Assembly: GCA_018241265.1 (NCBI GenBank)
Contig: JAFEEF010000068.1
Span: forward strand, 62,001 to 126,000
Source of the DNA: Pseudomonadota bacterium
GTDB lineage: Bacteria > Pseudomonadota > Gammaproteobacteria > Burkholderiales > Burkholderiaceae_C
Length of the DNA stretch: 64,000 nt
Direction: 5' to 3'
The notes below the pieces were generated by a model, which made no database searches, was not told where the DNA came from, and saw nothing but the letters and a program-made list of their open reading frames with translations. Below are positions 53,031 through 60,536 of this stretch, piece after piece; position 1 is the stretch's first letter; the number at the start of each line of letters is the position of its first letter. The translations under genes and the position numbers were made by a program.

Positions 53031-53960
53031 ATGCGAATACTTGTATTCGGAGGCGGTGGCTTTCTGGGCAGGTCGTTGCTGCCGCTCCTCAGGCAACGCG
53101 GGCATGAGGTTCTCGCTCCCCGCAGTCACGAAATCGACTTATTGAAGGAAATCCCGGAGCGAACTGAACACGACGGTCTCGATGCGGTAATTCACGCTGC
53201 AGCGTTGTATGGCGGCATGCCGTTCGACATGGAAAATCAGGGTCATGTGCTGTCGACGAACACGCGCATGAACCTGAACGTGTTCGACTTCTGCCGGCGG
53301 GTCATGCCCGGCAAGCTCGTCACGATAGGCAGCGCATGCGCCTACTCCGGCTACAGCGATCGCGACCTGACGGAGCACGATTTCTTCAACGGCCGGCTGC
53401 ACGAGACGGTCGAGTGCCACGGCTTCACGAAGCTGTGGATGATCCCGGCGCACCGCGCCTACAAGTCGACGTTCGGGCTGAACGGCGTGCACCTCGTGCC
53501 CGCCAACCTCTACGGCCCGCACGACGTCTATCAGATCGCGCGCGCCCACGTGGTCGCGGCGCTGATGCGCAAGTTCACGGATGCGCTGCCGACCGGCGCG
53601 GACGTCCACCTGATGGGCGACGGCACGCCGGTGCGCGAGTTCCTCCACATCGGCGACCTGGCGGAGGTCATCGCGCGTTCGGTCGAGCGCCTGACGCACG
53701 AAGACGTGCCGATCAACGTCGGCACGGGCGTGGGGCACACGATCCGCGAGCTGGCCGACGCCATCGCCGAGAAGGTGCACTTCCGCGGCCGCGTGCATTG
53801 GGATCCGGCGCAGGCCAACGGCACCCAGCGCAAGGTCATGGACGTGTCCCGCATGCACCGCCTGCTCGGCCCGTTCGAACCGCAGTCGCTCTCCGAGGGG
53901 CTCGACAGCACCCTGACCTGGTACAGGGAGCGCAAGACCCTGGCCGACGCGAGGAGCTGA
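53031..53960 (+). CDS. GDP-fucose synthase-like SDR epimerase/reductase with altered catalytic Tyr
   Basis: This 309-residue extended SDR begins MRILVFGGGGFLGRSLLPLL, has HAAALYGG, S101 in TIGSACAYSGYSD, and NLYGPHDVYQ for nucleotide-sugar binding. Aligned to E. coli GDP-fucose synthase (Ser107, Tyr136, Lys140), S101 and K134 are present at the same spacing, but the Tyr position is H130 (ECHGFTK). It may use a different acid/base or act on an unusual NDP-sugar. It is first in the cluster. Its first 60 codons use many rare A/T-ending codons, then switch to the high-GC style. Confidence 0.85.
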   Translation: MRILVFGGGGFLGRSLLPLLRQRGHEVLAPRSHEIDLLKEIPERTEHDGLDAVIHAAALYGGMPFDMENQGHVLSTNTRMNLNVFDFCRRVMPGKLVTIGSACAYSGYSDRDLTEHDFFNGRLHETVECHGFTKLWMIPAHRAYKSTFGLNGVHLVPANLYGPHDVYQIARAHVVAALMRKFTDALPTGADVHLMGDGTPVREFLHIGDLAEVIARSVERLTHEDVPINVGTGVGHTIRELADAIAEKVHFRGRVHWDPAQANGTQRKVMDVSRMHRLLGPFEPQSLSEGLDSTLTWYRERKTLADARS

Positions 53961-53966
53961 CCGCTC

Positions 53967-55082
53967 GTGTCGCACGATCAAGAGCAAGCGCTCGGCGTCT
54001 TCCAATACCGGGACCACTTCTTTCTCCGCGTCTCCGAGGCGCACGATCACCGGAGGCCGTTGCAGGTCGAGTTGCATCCCGGCCTGCACTGCGACCTGTA
54101 CCGGTGCCCGCATTGCTACGGACACGGCCAGCCGCCGATGCCGGGACGGGTGCTGAGCGTTCCCGAGATCGCCGGCATGCTGGACCAGGTCGGCGACGTC
54201 AACCCGTTGATCGTCGTCTCGGGGATCACGACGGAGCCGCTGACGCATCCCGACGCGGCGGGCATCCTGCGGGAGATCCGTTCGCGCGACCTGCGCCTGG
54301 GCCTGTTCACCAAGGGATACCGCTTCGACGCGGCCTGCGCCGACGCCGTCCTGCGGCAGGGAACGTCGGAGTGCTTCGTCACGTTCTCGGTCGATGCCGT
54401 CGAACGCGACGACTACAACCGCCTGCACGGCATTCCGGTGCGCCACGTCGCACCGCATGGCAGTGCGCGGCACGGCGAGGACTATTTCGACGTCGTGCTC
54501 GCCAACGTGCGGGCCTTCTATGAAGCGAAGCAGCGCATGGGCGCCGCGGCGTCGCACGTGCAGATCCGCATCGCATTGCTGCTGTTCGAGGAGAACTCGA
54601 GCGACGCCGCGGTGGACCAGGCGGTCGCCACGTTCACCGACACCGCCGACATCGTCCGCTTCGCCTTTCCGCAGACGCCCAACGACGGCGTCGCGCTGGC
54701 CAACGTGCCGGATGCCCGCGAGCAGCGGCTGCACCAACTGGCCGAGCGCTTCAAGGGACACCGCAAGGTGCGTGTGCTGACCAACACCGCCGAGCCCGAC
54801 CGCAGCCGGGACTTCAAGCATTGCCACACGCAGAAGTTCCAGGTCACGATCGACAAGTCCGGCAACGTGTTTCCCTGCCCGCAGGTCGCGGTGTCCAACT
54901 ATGCGCACCTCAGCGTCGGCAACGTCCGCACGGCGTCGTTGAGCGAGATCCTCGACTCGCCGCAGCGCCGGCGTCTGTTCGACTGCCGGATCGACGAGGA
55001 CATGAAATGCCGCATCTGCGACCGCAAGGACGAGGCCGTCAACGCCGCCCTCGAAAAGCTGCGACTCGGCCTGCGTCCATGA
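53967..55082 (+). CDS. Radical SAM/SPASM-like protein with CX4CX2C cluster motif
   Basis: This 371-residue protein has its iron-sulfur motif at C42-D-L-Y-R-C47-P-H-C50, i.e. CX4CX2C instead of canonical CX3CX2C. A radical SAM-like barrel follows (NPLIVVSGITTEPLTHPDAA, LRLGLFTKGYRF). The C-terminus holds further Cys: FKHCHTQKFQVTIDKSGNVF then PCPQVAV, and DCRIDEDMKCRICDRKDE, a SPASM/twitch-like auxiliary cluster region. It probably installs a C-C, C-S or epimerisation modification on a sugar, peptide or lipid intermediate. The GTG start 53967 follows GAGGAG after 10 nt and lies 6 nt after the epimerase stop. Confidence 0.84.
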   Translation: MSHDQEQALGVFQYRDHFFLRVSEAHDHRRPLQVELHPGLHCDLYRCPHCYGHGQPPMPGRVLSVPEIAGMLDQVGDVNPLIVVSGITTEPLTHPDAAGILREIRSRDLRLGLFTKGYRFDAACADAVLRQGTSECFVTFSVDAVERDDYNRLHGIPVRHVAPHGSARHGEDYFDVVLANVRAFYEAKQRMGAAASHVQIRIALLLFEENSSDAAVDQAVATFTDTADIVRFAFPQTPNDGVALANVPDAREQRLHQLAERFKGHRKVRVLTNTAEPDRSRDFKHCHTQKFQVTIDKSGNVFPCPQVAVSNYAHLSVGNVRTASLSEILDSPQRRRLFDCRIDEDMKCRICDRKDEAVNAALEKLRLGLRP

Positions 55083-55146
55083 AGCGGCGCATCTCGCTCA
55101 CGCCTTCCGTCTTGCGCCACGCCCTCGCGCCGACCTGCACACGCCC

Positions 55147-56358
55147 ATGAATGCCCCCATGAAGACCGCCCGGAAGCGCATCGGCGTCGTCGTCACGACG
55201 ATTTCGGACGGCCAGTTCCTGTCGGCGTTCGCCGACGCCATCGATCGCCACGGCGGCCGGGACGACATCGGCCTGTACGTCGTCGGCGACCTGAACACGC
55301 CCGCGGCCTGCCAGGATGCCGCGCGCCGCATGGCCGCCGACGGCTACGACTGCCGCTACCTGGATGCCGCCGCGCAGGACGCGTTCCTCGCGCCGTTCCC
55401 GGTCCTGCAGCAGGGCATACCGTATCGCTCCGACAACCGGCGCAACGTCGGTTACCTGATGGCGCTGCGCGACGGCAGCGACGTGGTGATCTCGGTCGAC
55501 GACGACAACCTGCCGCGCGCCGATTCGGACTTCTTCGGCCAACATGCCCGCACCGGCGACTACCGGCAGCTGCCGACGCTGGCCGGAGCCCGGCGCTGGG
55601 CCAACATCTGCAGCCTGCTCGACATGCGCGGCCGCGAGGACGAGCCGGTACGCGTCTATCCGCGCGGCTATCCGTATTCGGCACGCGGCGACGACCGGAC
55701 CCGTCGCGACGAAGCGACCAGCGCCGGGATCAGCGGCATCAACGTCGGCCTGTGGACCGGCGATCCCGACATCGACGCGCCGACCCGCCTCGTCACGGCG
55801 TGCCGCGCCGAACTCGCGACGCCGCACGCCTGCTTTCTCGGCGACGGTCAGCGCACGCCGATCACCAGCCAGAACACCAGCATCGTCCGCGAGGCCGTGC
55901 CGGCCTACTACTTCTGGCGCATGGGCCAGGGCGTCGGCGGCATGAAGCTCGACCGCTACGGCGACATGTTCAGCGGCTATTGCGCGGCGCTGTGCGCCGA
56001 GGCGGTCGGCCATCGCGTCTCGGTCGGCACGCCCTACGTCAACCAGGCCCGCAACGAGCACAACCTCTACAAGGACGTCTGGAACGAGCTGGCCGGCATG
56101 GTACTGATCGACGACATGCGCGAACTCATCGAGACGCCGCTCTCGCCGGCGAGCCGGTACGACGAGGCCTACCTCGAGCTGATCGAGCGCTTCCTCGAAT
56201 GGTCGTCGACGCACCGCGGCTACCTGTGGGACACGCAGTTCTCCGGCGTGATGCGCGACTCGGCCGCGCTGATGCGGGCCTGGGTCGACGCCTGCCGCGC
56301 GCTGGCGCCGGCCGACGCGTTGCGCGCACGCCGCCACGACGGCGAGACGGCATGCTGA
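55147..56358 (+). CDS. GT75/reversibly glycosylated polypeptide-like glycosyltransferase
   Basis: This 403-residue protein resembles plant RGP/UDP-arabinopyranose mutase (GT75). Visible matches of pattern: the N-terminal RIGVVVTTISDGQFLSAF, the metal motif VVISVDDDNLPRADSDFF, YPRGYPYSARG (compare RGYPFSLREG), GLWTGDPDIDAPTRLV (compare PDYDAPTQL), and DRYGDMFSGYCAALC near DDMWAGWC of the family. No signal or membrane segment. It may transfer or interconvert a sugar, perhaps a pentose. It overlaps the GT2 gene by 7 nt and lies 64 nt after the radical SAM gene. ATG 55159 is an alternative start. Confidence 0.82.
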   Translation: MNAPMKTARKRIGVVVTTISDGQFLSAFADAIDRHGGRDDIGLYVVGDLNTPAACQDAARRMAADGYDCRYLDAAAQDAFLAPFPVLQQGIPYRSDNRRNVGYLMALRDGSDVVISVDDDNLPRADSDFFGQHARTGDYRQLPTLAGARRWANICSLLDMRGREDEPVRVYPRGYPYSARGDDRTRRDEATSAGISGINVGLWTGDPDIDAPTRLVTACRAELATPHACFLGDGQRTPITSQNTSIVREAVPAYYFWRMGQGVGGMKLDRYGDMFSGYCAALCAEAVGHRVSVGTPYVNQARNEHNLYKDVWNELAGMVLIDDMRELIETPLSPASRYDEAYLELIERFLEWSSTHRGYLWDTQFSGVMRDSAALMRAWVDACRALAPADALRARRHDGETAC

Positions 56359-57845
56359 CGACGCTGCTGCTGATCGCGATCGGGCTGCTGGCGGCACCGC
56401 CGACGCTCGCGGCCTGCCGCAGCCTGATCGTCATCCCGCTGCGCCTGTGGCTCGGGGCGGCGCGTCCGGCCGCGGCCGCCGCACCGCGCGACTGGCCGCC
56501 GGTCACGGTCCAGCTCGCGATCTACCGCGAATCGGTCGTGCTCGAACGGCTGCTCCGTTCGATCCTCGCGATCGACTATCCGCGCGACCGCATGCGCATC
56601 CAGATCGTCGACGACTCGGAGGCCGACGATGCCGAACGCAGCCGCGCGATCGTCGCGATGCTGGCGTCGCAGGGCGTGACCATCGACTACCTGCAGCGTC
56701 CGAAACGCGTCGGCTACAAGGCCGGCGCGCTGAACTTCGGCATGGCGCAGATCGACGATGAACTGATCGCCTTCTTCGACGCCGACTTCGAAGCCCGCCC
56801 CGACTTCCTGAAGACGCTCGTGCCGGCCTTCGACGATCCGTCGGTCGGCGGCATCCAGGCGCGCTGGGACTACATGAACGACACCGACCGGCCCGTCACG
56901 CAGATGCAGGCCGGCGTGTTCGACAAGATGTTCTCGTTCGAGATCGACGTGCGCAGCCGGCTCGGACGTCCGGCGCTGTTCCTGGGCTCGAACGGGATGT
57001 TCCGCCGCGCGGCGCTGAACGGCATCGGCGGCTGGAAGGAGCAGCCGTTCACGTCGGAGGACCTCGACGTCTCCTACCGCATCCACGTCGCGGGCTGGAA
57101 GCTGCTCTACGAGCCGCGGCCGCTCGGCCTGACGGAGCTGCCCGAGACCTACCTGCCGTACCTGCAGCAGCAGCGGCGCTGGGCCCGCGGCATGACGCGC
57201 GTGTTCCTCGACCACGTCGGCACCATGCTGACGACGCGCCGACAACGCCTGCTCGAATACCTCGAAGGCAGCCTGATCGTGTTCCAGGTCGGCATGCCGT
57301 TCGTCGCACTGCTGCCGCTCGTCATGCTCGCCTACGTCGGGCTCGGTCTGGAGCGCAACGCGGCCTGGGCCTGGGAGCAGGCGCTGCTGTTCATCGGCAT
57401 CGTCACGCCGCCGGTGATGATCGAAGTCCTCGTCGCCCAGAAGGTGCACTACGCCGATTGGCGCTCGCGCGCGCGCCGTGTCCTGCAGGCCGCGCCGCTC
57501 GCGATGGGTCTCGCGGTCAGCATGCTGGCCGGCGTCTTCGAGACGCTCACCGCATCCCAGGGCGAGTTCGTGCGCACGCCCAAGCAGGGCCAGCTCGGCA
57601 TCGTGCGCAACAGCGTCGGCTCCTGGCTGCGCGGCTTCCTGCCGGTGCTGGCGGCCCAATGGACACTGGCGGCGGCGTGCGCCATCACGGTCGCGCTCGC
57701 GGCATGGCGCGGCTACTGGGAGGTGCTGCCGCTGATGGTCTCGATGGGCAGCGGCTTCTTCATCTCGGCCGCGCATGCGTCCGCGGAGCTGCGCCGCAAA
57801 TCACGTACTGCCGCTGCCGCGCAGGCCGCGGTGGCCAAGGCCTAG
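56352..57845 (+). CDS. Membrane GT2 processive-type glycosyltransferase
   Basis: This 497-residue protein has an N-terminal hydrophobic segment and a GT-A domain with the D, DxD, TED and QxxRW motifs of cellulose synthase-like GT2: IQIVDDSEADDAERS, IAFFDADFEARPDF, FTSEDLDVSYRIHVAGW, and LQQQRRWARGMTRV. Four or five membrane helices follow (FVALLPLVMLAYVGLGL and others). The domain order is like CslA/mannan synthases or glucosyltransferases acting on polyprenyl or lipid acceptors. It probably glycosylates the cluster's lipid or extends a polysaccharide. Confidence 0.9.
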   Translation: MLTTLLLIAIGLLAAPPTLAACRSLIVIPLRLWLGAARPAAAAAPRDWPPVTVQLAIYRESVVLERLLRSILAIDYPRDRMRIQIVDDSEADDAERSRAIVAMLASQGVTIDYLQRPKRVGYKAGALNFGMAQIDDELIAFFDADFEARPDFLKTLVPAFDDPSVGGIQARWDYMNDTDRPVTQMQAGVFDKMFSFEIDVRSRLGRPALFLGSNGMFRRAALNGIGGWKEQPFTSEDLDVSYRIHVAGWKLLYEPRPLGLTELPETYLPYLQQQRRWARGMTRVFLDHVGTMLTTRRQRLLEYLEGSLIVFQVGMPFVALLPLVMLAYVGLGLERNAAWAWEQALLFIGIVTPPVMIEVLVAQKVHYADWRSRARRVLQAAPLAMGLAVSMLAGVFETLTASQGEFVRTPKQGQLGIVRNSVGSWLRGFLPVLAAQWTLAAACAITVALAAWRGYWEVLPLMVSMGSGFFISAAHASAELRRKSRTAAAAQAAVAKA

Positions 57846-57849
57846 CAGC

Positions 57850-59862
57850 ATGTGCGGCATCGCAGGCCAACTGGCGCTGCAGGCCGGCACGCGCGTCGCG
57901 GCGAGCGATGTCGTAGCGATGGCCGCTGCGCTCGCGCATCGCGGCCCCGACGGCTGGGGCCATCGGGTCTCGCCGGACGGCCGGGCGATGCTGGTGCACA
58001 CGCGGCTGTCGATCGTCGACGTCGAGGGCGGCGGCCAACCGCTGGCCAACGAGGACGGCAGCGTCTGGGCGGTCTGCAACGGCGAGCTCTACGACCACGT
58101 CCGGATGCGCCGCGCGCTCGAGCGCCGCGGCCACCGCTTCCGCACGCGCTCGGACTCCGAGCTCGTCGTCCACCTGTACGAAGAGTACGGCGAGGACTTC
58201 GCGCGCCACTTGCGCGGCGAGTTCGCGATCGCGCTGCTCGACGAGCGCGGCGGCCGCACGTACCTCGTGCGCGACCGCTTCGGCGTGAAGCCGCTGTTCG
58301 TCGCGATTGCCGGCGGCCGGCTCTGCTTCGCGTCCGAGATGAAGGCGCTGTTCGCGGTGCCGGGCCTGCGTGCCGAGATCGACGCGACGCAGCTCTGGCA
58401 CATGCTCGGAACGGTGGCGTCGCCGACCGCCACGCTGTTCCGCGGCGTGGAGCAGATCGAGCCGGGCAGCTGGTTGCGTGTCGACGCCGGCGGCATGCGC
58501 AAGCAGGTCTACTGGGACTACCTCGAGCAGCGTCGGGCGTCTGCCGCCGGCATGGCCGCGCTGTCGCGCGCCGATCGGGCCGAGCTGTTCCTGTCGAAGC
58601 TCGACGAATCGGTGCGCCTGCGGCTGCAGGCCGACGTCGAGGTCGGCAGCTACCTGTCCGGCGGGGTCGATTCGGCGAGCATCGCGACGCTGGCGGCGCG
58701 CGCCGGCGTCCGGCCGCTGCGCTGCTTCACGGTCGGCCTGCCGGGCGCGTTCGACGAGAGCGCGCCGGCCCGGCACATCGCCGACGCGCTGAACGTCGAG
58801 TGGCACGTGCGCGAGGTGTCGACCGCCGAGCTGACCGCGAATTTCGAGCGCTCGCTGTGGCACAGCGAAGCGCCGACGCCGAATGCGCACGGCACCGCCA
58901 AGTTCCTGCTGTCCGAACTGGCGCAGCGCCACGTCAAGGTCGTGCTGACCGGCGAAGGGGCGGACGAATTGCTCGGCGGCTACGCCCACTTCCAGCACAT
59001 CGCGTGGCTGGAGGGCAGCGCCGCCGGCGACGCCGACGCGAAGCTCGCGCTCGATCGCCTCCTTGCTTCCGGCGCGGCCGCGACCGGACTGGTGTTCTCC
59101 GATCGCTGGCTCGATCACGATGCGATCGTCGGCATGCTCGGCGCCTATCCGTACGCCGCGCTGCGCAATCGCTGGTACCGCGGCAAGGCGGCGGCGCTGC
59201 TGTCGCGGCCGCTGCGTGCCGCGTGCGCGGGCACCGACTCGATCGCGGCATTGGCCGGCGCGCTCGGCGGCGAGCGCCTGCGCGGCCTGACGCCGCTCGA
59301 TGCGAGCGAATACCTCGGCATCAAGACCGACCTGGCCAACTACATGCTCGGCAACCTCGGCGACCGCCAGGAGATGGCCCATTCGGTCGAAGGGCGCGTG
59401 CCGTACCTCGACCATGAATTCGCCGCGGTCGCGGGCGCCATGCCGTGGGAGGAGAAGCTGCACGACGGCATCGACAAGCGCATCCTGCGCGAGGCGATGC
59501 AGCGCCGCGGCGGCCACGCGACCACGGCGCCGAAGAAGGTCTTCCTCGCACCGACGATCGACGGCTACGCGCCGTTCAAGGCCAGCGCGCTGACCGACCG
59601 CTACCTGAGCCACGCGGCGCTGCGCGATGCCGGCTACTTCGATCCGATGCGCATCGGCGCGCTGCGCACGTGGCGTTCGGCGATGCCGGTGCGGAGCCGG
59701 CTGCGCGCGTCCATCGACAACGTGTTGACCTTCGTGCTGTCGATCCAGGTGCTGCACGGCCTGTTCTGCGTGGACTTCGATGCCGCGCTGCGGCGCTTCC
59801 GTGCGCCGATGCCGCCGGCCGAGCCGCGTACCGATCCGATGCCGGAGCGCGTGGCGGCATGA
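57850..59862 (+). CDS. Asparagine synthetase B-type glutamine amidotransferase
   Basis: This 670-residue protein has an N-terminal class II glutaminase with Cys2 (MCGIAGQLALQ) and the AHRGPDGWGHR and NGELYDH motifs, then an ATP-PPi synthetase domain with GSYLSGGVDSASIATLA and LTGEGADELLGGYAHFQHI. Catalytic sites look intact. In natural-product and exosortase-linked clusters such enzymes amidate carboxylates other than Asp. Here it may amidate a carboxylate of the lipid or sugar. It begins 4 nt after the GT2 stop and overlaps the next gene by 4 nt. Confidence 0.9.
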   Translation: MCGIAGQLALQAGTRVAASDVVAMAAALAHRGPDGWGHRVSPDGRAMLVHTRLSIVDVEGGGQPLANEDGSVWAVCNGELYDHVRMRRALERRGHRFRTRSDSELVVHLYEEYGEDFARHLRGEFAIALLDERGGRTYLVRDRFGVKPLFVAIAGGRLCFASEMKALFAVPGLRAEIDATQLWHMLGTVASPTATLFRGVEQIEPGSWLRVDAGGMRKQVYWDYLEQRRASAAGMAALSRADRAELFLSKLDESVRLRLQADVEVGSYLSGGVDSASIATLAARAGVRPLRCFTVGLPGAFDESAPARHIADALNVEWHVREVSTAELTANFERSLWHSEAPTPNAHGTAKFLLSELAQRHVKVVLTGEGADELLGGYAHFQHIAWLEGSAAGDADAKLALDRLLASGAAATGLVFSDRWLDHDAIVGMLGAYPYAALRNRWYRGKAAALLSRPLRAACAGTDSIAALAGALGGERLRGLTPLDASEYLGIKTDLANYMLGNLGDRQEMAHSVEGRVPYLDHEFAAVAGAMPWEEKLHDGIDKRILREAMQRRGGHATTAPKKVFLAPTIDGYAPFKASALTDRYLSHAALRDAGYFDPMRIGALRTWRSAMPVRSRLRASIDNVLTFVLSIQVLHGLFCVDFDAALRRFRAPMPPAEPRTDPMPERVAA

Positions 59863-60536
59863 AGCACGCGGACCTGCGAGGCGGGCAGACCGACGAGCGC
59901 TTCAGCGCCGACGGTGCGATGCGGCTCGCCGATGCGCGCGAGCGCTACTTCGCGGCCTACGGCTTCGATGCCGGCGGCTATCGCGCGCGCCACGTGCACC
60001 TGCGCGTGGCGGGCATGGCCCTCACGCTGCCGAACGTGCAGGCCCGCCAGGCCGCGCTGCCGTACCACGACGTGCACCACATCCTGACCGGCTATGCGCC
60101 GGCCACGAGCACCACGCCGATCGGCGATCCGGCGTGGCACGGCGAGGCGGAGCTCGCGGCCTGGGAGTTCGGCGTGCAGCGCACCGCGCTCGGCCAGTGG
60201 GAGGTGTGGCTGGTCAATTCGTATGCGGTCGTGATCGGGCTGGCGCGCTGCCCGGGCAAGGTCGTGCGCGCCTACCTGCGCGGCTGCAGCAGCGACACGC
60301 TGTACGGCCAGCCGATCGATGCGGGGCGGCTCGATCATCAGCCGCTCGCACAACTGCGCTCGCAGCTCGGGCTGGACCGCGCGAGCGCGCCGGCGAGTCC
60401 GCTGCGGCTGCTCCGGCTCGGCGCACTGGCCACGCTCGCGCTGGCGACGGTCGGCGTCTTCACGCTCGGCGTCGTGCTGCCGCTGGCGGCCGTGCAGTCG
60501 CTGCGGGCCGCGTTCAGGAACGGGGTGCGATCGTGA
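59859..60536 (+). CDS. Coq4-like protein
   Basis: This 225-residue protein has the metal-site motif H70-D71-V-H-H74 (YHDVHHILTGYA) with downstream acids E96/E98 in WHGEAELAAWEFG, matching the HDxxH..E signature of Coq4 family proteins, and a C-terminal hydrophobic segment (LATLALATVGVFTLGVVLPL). Coq4 acts in ubiquinone synthesis as an oxidative decarboxylase of the quinone ring. A role with a lipid substrate of this cluster is inference. It overlaps both neighbours (ATGA and GTGA). Confidence 0.75.
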   Translation: MKHADLRGGQTDERFSADGAMRLADARERYFAAYGFDAGGYRARHVHLRVAGMALTLPNVQARQAALPYHDVHHILTGYAPATSTTPIGDPAWHGEAELAAWEFGVQRTALGQWEVWLVNSYAVVIGLARCPGKVVRAYLRGCSSDTLYGQPIDAGRLDHQPLAQLRSQLGLDRASAPASPLRLLRLGALATLALATVGVFTLGVVLPLAAVQSLRAAFRNGVRS

